Positions 8,204 through 16,113 of a DNA stretch of 34,867 nt are shown here, piece by piece. A program made the position numbers and the translations under genes. The DNA is taken from contig CALMWA010000092.1 of the NCBI GenBank assembly GCA_937873125.1, positions 1 to 34,867 of the forward strand, in the 5' to 3' direction. The DNA comes from an uncultured Actinomycetes bacterium. GTDB lineage: Bacteria; Actinomycetota; Rubrobacteria; Rubrobacterales; Rubrobacteraceae. The first letter of the stretch is position 1. Each line of letters starts with the position of its first letter. The notes under the pieces were generated by a model. The model worked only from the letters and a program-made list of their open reading frames with translations. It was not told where the DNA came from and ran no database searches.

Positions 8204-8611
8204 TCAGACCGGCAGCGGAACGTTCTGGAGCCTCACCTGTCCGCGGGCTACCTCCTTGCCGTCCTCGCTTCGGGAGATGATCACCTGCCAGAGCTGTTGG
8301 CTCTTGCCCTGCATTATCGGCTCGGCGATGACCTCTACCCGTCCCTCTTTCATCGGCCGCAGGAAGTCGGTAGTGTTGTTTACCCCCACGGCGAACTGCC
8401 CGTTCTCCTCCACGGCCGCCGAAGCCCCAATGCTGGCCGCACTCTCCACCGCCGCAGCGTACACGCCACCATGCACCACTCCCCAAGGAGTGTGGTGCTC
8501 CGCGCCAAGCGAGATCCAGCCGCGAACCCCCCTTTCACCAATCTCCTCCAACCGTAGGCCGGCAACCCGCAAGAACTCGCTAGACGAAGCCCCATCATTC
8601 TTCTCGCCCAT
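8204..8611 (-). CDS. PaaI-family hotdog thioesterase
   Basis: A 135 aa hotdog protein with the PaaI-type motif HHTPWGVVHGGVYAAAVESA, which carries the HGG and the catalytic acidic residue, and the later TTDFLRPMKEGRVEV. PaaI-type enzymes release CoA from hydroxyphenylacetyl-CoA or similar esters, which fits the aromatic gene cluster next to it. I place the start at the ATG at 8609-8611 (MGEKNDGASSSEF), preceded by GAAAGGATCC, rather than the track start at 8683, whose extra 24 residues run into promoter-like sequence. It converges on the previous thioesterase. Confidence 0.85.
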   Translation of the reverse strand: MGEKNDGASSSEFLRVAGLRLEEIGERGVRGWISLGAEHHTPWGVVHGGVYAAAVESAASIGASAAVEENGQFAVGVNNTTDFLRPMKEGRVEVIAEPIMQGKSQQLWQVIISRSEDGKEVARGQVRLQNVPLPV

Positions 8612-8660
8612 GGGCTGGATCCTTTCGGTAAAGATGTACTCGCACTCATAGTACACGATC

Positions 8661-8709
8661 CTGACTGATCGGACGGTTGACATGTACCTGACTGATTGGT
8701 TAGACTAAC
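8661..8709 (+). promoter_or_regulatory. Candidate promoter with repeated operator motif upstream of the MFS gene
   Basis: TTGACA (8677-8682) and TAGACT (8701-8706) form a -35/-10 pair at 18 bp. The direct repeat CTGACTGATCGG (8661-8672) and CTGACTGATTGG (8688-8699) flanks and overlaps it, 27 bp apart, and the palindrome GTTAGACTAAC (8699-8709) covers the -10. This is the look of a repressor-controlled promoter facing the transporter gene. The shorter upstream start of the divergent PaaI gene also lies here. Confidence 0.45.
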
Positions 8710-8773
8710 GAACAGGTGAAGGAGATTACAGTTTAGTCGGCTTGCTGTAGACTGAAGTCGGGAAAGGGAGACG

Positions 8774-8998
8774 GTGATCGAAGGACCGGTTGAAGAGATG
8801 ACGAGGACCGGCGAGTATGAGGTTGATTCTGCCTTGCTCGGGCGTATACACAGGGTCGAGGCAGGCATCATCGACGAGGCTTACCTGAGTATGGTGGAGA
8901 GCAGGATTTTCAGGAGAATAGCATCCTCCTTCTGTGCGCCACGCACTGGTGGAGATGCTGGAGCAGTGACTTTGGGAGAGGAGAGCTGCAATGTCTAG
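8774..8998 (+). CDS. Small hypothetical ORF in the leader of the MFS gene
   Basis: A 74 aa reading frame beginning GTG, with GGAAAGGGAG three bases upstream, and ending in a TAG that overlaps the start of the transporter gene by 8 bp. The sequence (MIEGPVEEMTRTGEYEVDSA and onward) matches no family I know; it is mostly charged, with two Cys near the end. The good ribosome binding site and stop/start overlap would suit translational coupling or a leader peptide, but chance cannot be excluded. If it is not a gene, the 280 bp hold only the promoter and 5' leader of the transporter gene. Confidence 0.35.
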   Translation: MIEGPVEEMTRTGEYEVDSALLGRIHRVEAGIIDEAYLSMVESRIFRRIASSFCAPRTGGDAGAVTLGEESCNV

Positions 8999-10328
8999 TA
9001 GTGCGGCGGCACGGACGGGGACGGCCAGCTCGGCGATCTGGCTGGTGCCGGCTTTGTGCGGGTTCGCGGTCGGGTTCGACGGTTACGACCTGATAGTCTT
9101 CGGTACGGTGATTCCGGCCCTGTTGGAGTACCAGCCGTGGGGCCTGACGGCCGAGAGGATAGGGCTCATCGCCAGTTACGCGATCGTAGGGATGCTGATC
9201 GGTGCGCTGCTGGCGGGCACCGTTACGGACATCATAGGCCGCCGTAAGGCGCTCCTGATCTGCGTGACGTGGTTCTCGATCTTCACTGCGGCGTGCGGCA
9301 TCGCGCCCTCCCCGGAGATGTTCGGGCTGTTCCGCTTCCTTGCCGGGATCGGGCTCGGCGGCCTGATACCAGTGGCGACAGCCCTCACGCTGGAGTACGC
9401 GCCCGGCCACCGGCGCAACATCACGTACACGGCCATGATGGCCTGCTACAACGTCGGAGGTCTTTTGGCTGCGGGACTCGCAATCCTTCTGCTACCAGTA
9501 TTCGGGTGGCAGATAATGTTCTTGATCGCGCTGGTGCCGCTCTTTATCGTCGTGCCTCTGGGCTTGAAGTACCTGCCGGAATCCATAAGCTTCCTAGTGT
9601 CGCAAGGCCGCAGGGGAGAGGCGGAGGTGCTCTCCCGGCGTTTCGGGGTTCCCTTGCAAGAAGTCGCGAAGACCGTCGAAAAAGAAGAAGAGACCGCCGT
9701 CCACGGGGGCAAACTCCACGGCCTGAAGACGATCACCTCCAGACTCTACTTGTTCCGGAGCGTGGCTTTCTGGGCCGCCTCCTTCTGCGGACTCATGCTT
9801 ATCTACGGCTTTAGCACCTGGCTGCCCGACACTATGACAAGGGCTGGATACTCGGTCGGCTCCGCGTTGTCGTTCCTGCTGCTCTTCCAGGGGGGCGCGG
9901 TGATCGGCAACCTGGTCGCGGGCGGCCTCGCGGACAGGTTCGGCACGAAGCTGATCTGCGGTGTGTTCTTCGCAATCGCCGCGATAGGCATATCGATGTT
10001 GAGCGTCAAGATGCCGCTCGTCCTGACCTACCTGTTCGCCGGTGTGGCCGGCGCCGGTGTCTTCGCCGCCATGGTGCTCGTGTACTCGTATATCGGGCAG
10101 TACTATCCCGCGAGCAGCCGCGCCACGGCGCTCGGCTGGGCGGCGGGGATCGGGAGGACGGGAGCGATCGTCGGTCCCATCCTGGGAGGAGTCCTGGCGG
10201 GGGCTGGTCTGGCGGTGCCGTGGGGCTTCTACAGCTTCGCGATCGCCGGGGTGGTCGCGGCCCTGATCATCTTCCTGTTGCCGAGGTCTCCCGCCCACGT
10301 GGACATGGCAAAGACCGAATGGATGTAA
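8991..10328 (+). CDS. MFS transporter, aromatic acid:H+ symporter (AAHS) type
   Basis: A 445 aa inner-membrane protein with about 12 predicted membrane segments. The first helix carries the AAHS hallmark GFDGYDLIVFGTVIPALL; the MFS loop signature appears as DIIGRRKALL, and LPESISFLV precedes the long central loop. Such proteins import benzoate, 4-hydroxybenzoate and related acids with protons. ATG is preceded by GAGAGGAGAGC. It is the first gene before the aldehyde dehydrogenase and CoA ligase, separated from them by a strong hairpin, so it may be expressed partly on its own. The exact substrate cannot be read from sequence. Confidence 0.9.
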   Translation: MSSSAAARTGTASSAIWLVPALCGFAVGFDGYDLIVFGTVIPALLEYQPWGLTAERIGLIASYAIVGMLIGALLAGTVTDIIGRRKALLICVTWFSIFTAACGIAPSPEMFGLFRFLAGIGLGGLIPVATALTLEYAPGHRRNITYTAMMACYNVGGLLAAGLAILLLPVFGWQIMFLIALVPLFIVVPLGLKYLPESISFLVSQGRRGEAEVLSRRFGVPLQEVAKTVEKEEETAVHGGKLHGLKTITSRLYLFRSVAFWAASFCGLMLIYGFSTWLPDTMTRAGYSVGSALSFLLLFQGGAVIGNLVAGGLADRFGTKLICGVFFAIAAIGISMLSVKMPLVLTYLFAGVAGAGVFAAMVLVYSYIGQYYPASSRATALGWAAGIGRTGAIVGPILGGVLAGAGLAVPWGFYSFAIAGVVAALIIFLLPRSPAHVDMAKTEWM

Positions 10329-10341
10329 GGGACTAAGTGAT

Positions 10342-10367
10342 GTCCGGCGAGCGTGCGCTCGCCGGAC
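10342..10367 (+). terminator. Strong hairpin after the MFS gene
   Basis: A perfect inverted repeat with 12-bp arms (GTCCGGCGAGCG and its complement) and a 2-nt centre, 13 bp after the transporter stop codon. There is no T-run after it, so it could be a weak intrinsic terminator or an mRNA-stabilising or attenuating stem. Confidence 0.55.
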
Positions 10368-10476
10368 GCTCATATAACGAATTGGTATCAGGCAATGCAC
10401 GAGTACGGTACCAGGGAGTTGGCCGAGGGTAAGAGTACGCACCACAGAGTATCGGGCGTACAGGAGGAGTATTTGC

Positions 10477-11919
10477 ATGGCGAATCCATTTATCAACGGT
10501 AGTTACGCGGAGTTTTCCCAACTCGACAGCATGACTATCGTAGATCCATCGAACGGGGAAGAGGTAGACACCGTACCGGCCAGCGGCGCGGCCGAGGTGG
10601 ATCAGGCGGTCAGGAGCGCCTACGATGCTTTCCCGGCCTGGCGTAACATCCCGGCGGCGAAGCGGGGGGAAATTTTGGGTAAAGCCGCCCACGCGGTTAT
10701 GGCCGCCACCGAAGAGTTGGCGCCCATGCTGACCGCCGAGCAGGGCAAGCCGCTGCGCGAGGCGCGGCTGGAGATCCGGCGCTTCGTTCACACCCTGGAG
10801 CACTACGTGGGGCTCGCCAAGAGCATCCGGGGCGGTTACGTGCCGGACCTCGACGTGGATACCTACGGCTTGATAGTGAGGCGCCCTTTGGGGGTCATCG
10901 GCGCGATTGTGCCGTGGAACTTCCCGACGACGCTTCTCGGCAACAAGCTCGGTCCGGCGCTGATTACGGGCAACGTCGTGGTGGCGAAGCCGGCGGACAC
11001 GACCCCGCTCACCACGCTCCGTATCGCGGAGATCATGCACGAGGCCGGCCTGCCGGCGGGCGTGTTCAACGTGGTTACCGGAACGGGCGAAGGGGCCGGG
11101 CAGGCGCTCGCCGAGCATCCCCTCGTCCGCAAGATAGCCTTTACGGGCTCCACGCCTACCGGTAAGAAGCTGATGGCGATCGCATCCAACGATCTCAAAC
11201 GCACCACCCTGGAGCTCGGTGGCTCGGACCCTATGATCGTCTGCGACGACGCGAATCTGGACAAGGCGGCGAGCGCGGCGAGCGTTGGCCGGTTCTTCAA
11301 CGCGGGCCAGGCCTGTCTGGCGATAAAACGCGTCTTCGTCTTCGAAAGCGTGGCGGATGAGTTTATCGAGAAGCTCGCGGTCAAGGTCAAGAAACTGAGG
11401 GTCGGACCGGGGACGGCCGAAGGTGTGATGCTCGGTCCGCTTCACTCGCCGCGGCAGCGGGATCTCCTCGAAGAGCAGGTCCAGAGCGCCGTGGACTCTG
11501 GCGCCGAGGTGCTGCACGGGGCAAAGCGGCCGGAAGGCAACGGAATCTCCAAGAGAGGGAACTTCTACGAGCCTACGTTGCTGGTTGAGCCTTCGCATGA
11601 TTCCAGAGTCGCGACCGAGGAGGTCTTCGGGCCGGCGCTGCCCGTCTGGCGGGTGGGGAATATGGAGGAGGCGCTCCAGCTCGCCAACGGGACCGAGTTC
11701 GGGCTCGGTTCCTCTATATGGACGGCTGACCTCAACCGGGCTTCGGACGCGGCGGAGAAGATCGAGGCGGGGTACACCTGGATCAACTCCCCCCAGATCG
11801 TCTACGACGAGTTGCCCTTCGGAGGCTGGAAGCAGTCAGGCTACGGCAAGGAGCACGGGATCGAAGCCCTCGACTATTACACGGAGACGAAGTCGGTCGT
11901 AGTCAAACGCGCCGTCTGA
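10477..11919 (+). CDS. NAD(P)-dependent aldehyde dehydrogenase
   Basis: A 480 aa ALDH-superfamily enzyme oxidising an aldehyde to the acid. The fold landmarks are complete: PWNFPTT, FTGSTPTGKKL, catalytic Glu in LELGGSDP, catalytic Cys at about residue 280 in NAGQACLAIKRV, and EVFGPALPV. The sequence is closest in style to succinate-semialdehyde or benzaldehyde-type dehydrogenases; I cannot fix the substrate. ATG has CAGGAGGAG upstream. The CoA ligase begins 17 bp after its stop, so an aryl aldehyde to aryl acid to aryl-CoA sequence is plausible. It is a paralogue of the second ALDH at 20121. Confidence 0.93.
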   Translation: MANPFINGSYAEFSQLDSMTIVDPSNGEEVDTVPASGAAEVDQAVRSAYDAFPAWRNIPAAKRGEILGKAAHAVMAATEELAPMLTAEQGKPLREARLEIRRFVHTLEHYVGLAKSIRGGYVPDLDVDTYGLIVRRPLGVIGAIVPWNFPTTLLGNKLGPALITGNVVVAKPADTTPLTTLRIAEIMHEAGLPAGVFNVVTGTGEGAGQALAEHPLVRKIAFTGSTPTGKKLMAIASNDLKRTTLELGGSDPMIVCDDANLDKAASAASVGRFFNAGQACLAIKRVFVFESVADEFIEKLAVKVKKLRVGPGTAEGVMLGPLHSPRQRDLLEEQVQSAVDSGAEVLHGAKRPEGNGISKRGNFYEPTLLVEPSHDSRVATEEVFGPALPVWRVGNMEEALQLANGTEFGLGSSIWTADLNRASDAAEKIEAGYTWINSPQIVYDELPFGGWKQSGYGKEHGIEALDYYTETKSVVVKRAV

Positions 11920-11936
11920 GGAGAGGTGAGCGTCTA

Positions 11937-13517
11937 ATGATCGAGATACCGGACTGGTACAACGCAAGCGTTCTCGTCGACCGGAACCTGGAGGCCGGAC
12001 GTGCTGATAAGGTGGCGATCTACTTCGGTGACGAGCAGATAACCTACGGGGAACTAGCCCGCCGCATAAACAGGTTCGGGCACGCCCTGAGAGAACTGGG
12101 CGTGGACCGGGAGGACCGGGTACTCCTGATGCTGAACGACACGCCGGCCTTCCCGACGGCGTTCTTCGCCGCGGTGCGGATAGGGGCCGTACCGATCCCG
12201 GTCAACACCCTGCTGCAGCCGGCGGACTACCGTTTCTTCATCGAGAACAGCCGCGCCCGCGTCGTGATCTGCGACCAAATGCACCACGAGACGATCCGTA
12301 AAGCCCTCGAAGACTACGGCGAGGAGCGTGTGGAGGTCATTGTGACCGGCGGCCGGGCGGAAGGAGCGCACGTCCTGGAGGAACTGCTGGAGACCGGGGA
12401 AGACAAGCTTGACCCGGTTGCAACGCACAAGGACGACCCGGCCTTCTGGCTGTACAGCTCTGGCTCGACCGGCAAGCCAAAGGGAGCGGTGCACCTGCAC
12501 CACGACATCATCTACACCTGTGAGACCTACGCTCGGCACGTGCTAGAGGTATCGGACGAAGACGTGTGCTACTCGGCCTCCAAACTATTCCACGCCTACG
12601 GTCTGGGCAACGGGATCTCTTTTCCGTACTGGGCCGGAGCCTCTTCGGTCCTCTTCCCCGGCCGACCGACGCCACAGGCGGTCCTGGAGACCATCGAGCG
12701 GTACAAGCCCACGCTGTTCTTCTCGGTGCCGACGCTCTACAACGCAATCCTCAACCACGCGGACGCGACAAACTACGATCTCTCCTCCATCCGCTTGTGT
12801 GCCTCGGCGGCCGAGGCGCTGCCGGCCGGTATGTGGAATCGTTGGAAGGACACCTTCGACTTGACCATCCTCGATGGTATCGGCAGCACAGAGATGCTAC
12901 ACATCTTCGTCTCCAACACCGTTGAAGCGATCAGACCCGGCTCGAGTGGAAAACCCGTCCCCGGCTACGAGGCGAAGATTCTGGATGAGGAAGGCTACCC
13001 AGTCGAGCCTGGCGAGGCAGGATATCTCTCGGTCAAGGGCGATAGCGCGGCGGCTTACTACTGGCGCAACCACGAGAAGACGAAGAGCACCATGAAGGGA
13101 GAGTGGCTCTTCGCCGGGGACTGGTACCGGGTGGACGAGGACGGCTTCTACTGGTACGAGGGACGCTCGGACGACATGATCAAGGTCAGCGGCCTCTGGG
13201 TCTCGCCGGTCGAGATCGAGAGTACCTTGATGGATCACTCCGCCGTGGTCGAAGCCGCGGCGGTGGGTATTCCTGTAGACGACCTCACTCGCGTGAAGGC
13301 CTACATCATCCTGCGGGAAGGCTACGAGAGGTCAGAAGATCTGACGGTGGAGCTTCAGGACTGGTGCAAGGAACGGTTGAAGCGCTACCAGTACCCCCAT
13401 TTGGTGGAGTTCGTGGATGACTTGCCAAAGACGGTCACCGGCAAGATCCAACGCTTCAAACTGCGCGATCCGGAACCCGCGGTACAGATGCCCCAGCAAG
13501 AGGACGAGTTGGTCTAG
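11937..13517 (+). CDS. Benzoate-CoA ligase-like acyl-CoA synthetase
   Basis: A 526 aa ANL-superfamily enzyme that adenylates a carboxylate and transfers it to CoA. The P-loop is YSSGSTGKPKGAVHLHHD; GIGSTEMLHIFVSN is the motif typical of benzoate-CoA ligases (BadA/BclA-type) rather than fatty-acyl ligases. The hinge region reads FAGDWYRVDEDGFYWYEGRS, and the acylating Lys lies in KTVTGKIQRFKLR. Length is normal for benzoate-CoA ligase. ATG follows GAGGAGAGGTGAG. It lies in a run of + strand genes between an aldehyde dehydrogenase and a GMC oxidoreductase. Benzoate or a substituted benzoate is the likely substrate; a 4-hydroxybenzoate or cinnamate-type acid cannot be excluded. Confidence 0.9.
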   Translation: MIEIPDWYNASVLVDRNLEAGRADKVAIYFGDEQITYGELARRINRFGHALRELGVDREDRVLLMLNDTPAFPTAFFAAVRIGAVPIPVNTLLQPADYRFFIENSRARVVICDQMHHETIRKALEDYGEERVEVIVTGGRAEGAHVLEELLETGEDKLDPVATHKDDPAFWLYSSGSTGKPKGAVHLHHDIIYTCETYARHVLEVSDEDVCYSASKLFHAYGLGNGISFPYWAGASSVLFPGRPTPQAVLETIERYKPTLFFSVPTLYNAILNHADATNYDLSSIRLCASAAEALPAGMWNRWKDTFDLTILDGIGSTEMLHIFVSNTVEAIRPGSSGKPVPGYEAKILDEEGYPVEPGEAGYLSVKGDSAAAYYWRNHEKTKSTMKGEWLFAGDWYRVDEDGFYWYEGRSDDMIKVSGLWVSPVEIESTLMDHSAVVEAAAVGIPVDDLTRVKAYIILREGYERSEDLTVELQDWCKERLKRYQYPHLVEFVDDLPKTVTGKIQRFKLRDPEPAVQMPQQEDELV

Positions 13518-13570
13518 AGGAAGATTTCTCGGAGGACCGACCGAAGCGACGAGAGACCAGGAGGGCTTAG

Positions 13571-15112
13571 ATGAGCGAGTACGACTACATCGTGGTGGGC
13601 GCAGGATCGGCAGGTTGCGTCCTTGCCGTGAGGTTGAGCGAGAGCGGCGCGAGGGTTCTGCTGCTGGAGGCGGGCGGCGAAGACACGAAGGAGGAACTTC
13701 ACGTCCCGCCCGCGTGGCCGGCGCTGTGGGGTACGGAGGTTGACTGGGCTTACGAGACGACGCCGCAGCCCGGCACGGGGAACCTTCCGCACAACTGGCC
13801 GCGGGGCAAGGTGCTCGGCGGTTCGAGCAGCATAAACGCGATGGTCTACCTGCGCGGCCACCGCAACGACTTCGACAACTGGGCCGCCGAAGGCGCAGCG
13901 GGCTGGGACTACGAAGATGTCCTGCCGTACTTCAAGAAGATGGAGACCGCCGAGGGCAGAGACCCCGAATACCGGGGTACGAGCGGCCCCATGCGCCCCA
14001 AAAACTCCGCCGACCCGAACCCACTCTCCGAGGTATTCCTGAACGCGGCAAAGGAGCTCGGCTACCCGATCACCGAGGACTTCAACGGCGCGGAACAGGA
14101 AGGCGCAGGCTGGCACGAGCTCTCCATCGCGGACGGCAAGCGCCAGAGCACGGCGCTGGCGTACTTGCACCCTGCCATGGACCGACCGAACCTGACTGTC
14201 CACACGGGCGCGCACGCCCGGCGCCTGCTCTTCGACGGAAAGCACTGCACGGGGGTCGAGTACGAGCGTAGCGGGAACATCGAAGCGGCGACGGCCAACG
14301 CTGAGGTCATCGTCTCGGCTGGGGCGGTCGCCTCGCCGCAACTGTTGCTTCTCTCCGGCGTAGGTTCCGCCGGACACCTCCGGGAGGTCGGGGTGGACTT
14401 GGTACACGAGTTGCCGGGCGTGGGAGAGAACTTGCACGACCACCCTCTGCTCGGCCTGGTCTTCCAGGCCGACGGGGAGATAGCGCCCGGCACGGCCAAC
14501 CACGCCGAGACCTCGATGCTGTGGCGCAGCGATCCGTCGCTGCCCGGTCCCGACATGCAGTTCATGTTCATCCACGTCCCGTTCCACCCGCCCCACCTCC
14601 AGGCGCCACCCAACAGCTACACCTTCGGGATCGCCACGGTTCCCGAAAGCCGCGGCTGGGTGAGGCTCGCCAGTGCCGACCCGAAAGCCGCCCCGCTAAT
14701 CAACCCGAACTACCTCGGCGAGGATTCCGACATCCAGCGGCTCCTGCTCGGTATCGAGAAGGCCCGCGAGATCAACGCCACGAGTTCCTTCTCAGAGTGG
14801 GGCACCACCGAGGTGCTCGCGGGCGAACACGTACAAGACGAGGCGGGCTTGCGCGACTTCGTATCTCGCGGTACCGGTACCTACTACCATCCCGTAGGGA
14901 CGTGCAAGATAGGCACCGACGATGGAGCGGTGGTGGACCCCGAGCTCCGGGTGCACGGCATCGAGGGCCTGAGGGTCGCCGACGCCTCCGTCATGCCGAC
15001 AGTTGTCTGCGTCAACACGAACGCCGCCTCCATCATGATCGGCGAGAAGGCCGCGGACCTGGTCCTTGGGACTGGCACCGGGCGCAAGCTGGGCGAGGCG
15101 CAGACGGCGTGA
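13571..15112 (+). CDS. GMC-family FAD oxidoreductase (choline/alcohol dehydrogenase-like)
   Basis: A 513 aa flavoprotein. The N-terminal FAD-binding motif is YIVVGAGSAGCVLAVRL, followed by the GMC signature PRGKVLGGSSSINAMVYLRG and a second signature SAGAVASPQLLLLSGVG. The active-site pair is His in YYHPVGTCKIG and Asn in VNTNAASIMIGE. It oxidises an alcohol to an aldehyde with FAD; the substrate is not certain, but location beside an aldehyde dehydrogenase and an aryl-CoA ligase favours an aryl or similar alcohol. ATG is preceded by CAGGAGGGC. The amidohydrolase begins 34 bp downstream. Confidence 0.92.
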   Translation: MSEYDYIVVGAGSAGCVLAVRLSESGARVLLLEAGGEDTKEELHVPPAWPALWGTEVDWAYETTPQPGTGNLPHNWPRGKVLGGSSSINAMVYLRGHRNDFDNWAAEGAAGWDYEDVLPYFKKMETAEGRDPEYRGTSGPMRPKNSADPNPLSEVFLNAAKELGYPITEDFNGAEQEGAGWHELSIADGKRQSTALAYLHPAMDRPNLTVHTGAHARRLLFDGKHCTGVEYERSGNIEAATANAEVIVSAGAVASPQLLLLSGVGSAGHLREVGVDLVHELPGVGENLHDHPLLGLVFQADGEIAPGTANHAETSMLWRSDPSLPGPDMQFMFIHVPFHPPHLQAPPNSYTFGIATVPESRGWVRLASADPKAAPLINPNYLGEDSDIQRLLLGIEKAREINATSSFSEWGTTEVLAGEHVQDEAGLRDFVSRGTGTYYHPVGTCKIGTDDGAVVDPELRVHGIEGLRVADASVMPTVVCVNTNAASIMIGEKAADLVLGTGTGRKLGEAQTA

Positions 15113-15146
15113 TCCCGATTCTCTCGATCCATACGAGGGAGTTGCT

Positions 15147-16052
15147 GTGCTAGATGGCACCCCCCTTATAGACGCCCACGTCCACGCCGCGCGGATGCCC
15201 ACGCTCAAGCTCGAGTGGCGGGAGTGGGCTCAGAACTTCGGCAGGAATGTGCCTCTCGATACGCTCTATGACGAAGAGGGGACCATGATCCCGGCCCGCT
15301 TCGACGAGTACATGGCCGGCGAGGGCGTGGACGTGGCGATACTGTTCTGTGAGTACAGTCCGAAGTCAACCGGCATCCAGCCGGTCGAGGACCTACTCCC
15401 GATCCTCGAACATAACCCCGATCGCTTCCGCCTGATGGCGAATCTCAACCCGCACCTGCACTACCCGCTCGTCGAGGAGTTGAAGCGCCAGATCGGGTTG
15501 GGCGCCGTCGGACTGAAGCTTCACCCCGTCCACGGCAGCTTCGCGCCCAACGACCGGATGCTCTACCCCGCATACGCCTTTTGCGAGGCCAACGATTTCC
15601 CCGTAGTCTTCCACTGCGGCACGAGCGTCTTCCCCGGCGCCACCAACCGATACGCCGATCCCGCCCTAATAGAGGACGTGGCTCGCGACTTCCCGGATCT
15701 CTCCGTCGTCCTCGCCCACGGTGGACGCGGATGGTGGTATGACGCGGCGGCCTTTATCACGCTCATGCGTCCGAACGTCTTTATCGAGGTTTCAGGACTC
15801 CCCCCGAAGAAGCTCCCCGACTACTACAAGAACTACAACTTCGAGCGGTTGGCCCGGAAGATGATCTTCGGTACCGACTGGCCCGGCGTCCCCGGCCCGA
15901 AACTCAACGCTCAGGCCATCGCCGACCTCGACATCGAACACGAAACCCTGGAGAAAATCCTGTACAAAAACGCCCGACAAATCTACAAGCTGGAGAACGT
16001 AAGATTCGAGACCCCCGCAACGGGAAAGGATGTGCAAACAAAAGCAACTTGA
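15147..16052 (+). CDS. Amidohydrolase-2 family metal-dependent hydrolase/decarboxylase
   Basis: A 301 aa TIM-barrel enzyme of the amidohydrolase-2 (ACMSD-like) family. Metal and barrel motifs run in order: DAHVH at the N-terminus, GLKLHPVHG, VFHCGTSVF, LAHGGRGWW and FGTDWPG near the C-terminus. Relatives hydrolyse lactones and amides or decarboxylate aromatic acids. The ORF track begins in the previous gene at 15066; I choose GTG at 15147 because GAGGGAG lies 5 bp upstream and MLDGTPLIDAHVH is a normal family start. It is the last gene before the Paa promoter. Its role in the pathway is open. Confidence 0.87.
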   Translation: MLDGTPLIDAHVHAARMPTLKLEWREWAQNFGRNVPLDTLYDEEGTMIPARFDEYMAGEGVDVAILFCEYSPKSTGIQPVEDLLPILEHNPDRFRLMANLNPHLHYPLVEELKRQIGLGAVGLKLHPVHGSFAPNDRMLYPAYAFCEANDFPVVFHCGTSVFPGATNRYADPALIEDVARDFPDLSVVLAHGGRGWWYDAAAFITLMRPNVFIEVSGLPPKKLPDYYKNYNFERLARKMIFGTDWPGVPGPKLNAQAIADLDIEHETLEKILYKNARQIYKLENVRFETPATGKDVQTKAT

Positions 16053-16077
16053 TTTTGACTGTCCGGTCAGTTATGCT
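16049..16077 (+). promoter_or_regulatory. Probable promoter and operator of the paa-like operon
   Basis: TTGATT (-35) and TATGCT (-10) are spaced by 17 bp, overlapping the 3' end of the amidohydrolase gene. The spacer contains the near-perfect palindrome ACTGTCCGGTCAGT (16058-16071), a typical position for a TetR-type repressor that blocks RNA polymerase. TSS would be near 16084, 30 bp before the paaA ATG. Confidence 0.55.
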
Positions 16078-16113
16078 ATGGCAATGGAAAGAAAGCCAGG
16101 AAGGAGCGTAAGT

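Noticed and set aside
10333-11598. Antisense ORF of 421 aa opposite the aldehyde dehydrogenase
   Set aside because: Shadow frame without motifs; the sense strand has all ALDH motifs.
13514-14596. Antisense ORF of 360 aa opposite the GMC oxidoreductase
   Set aside because: Composition typical of a shadow frame and no recognisable domain.
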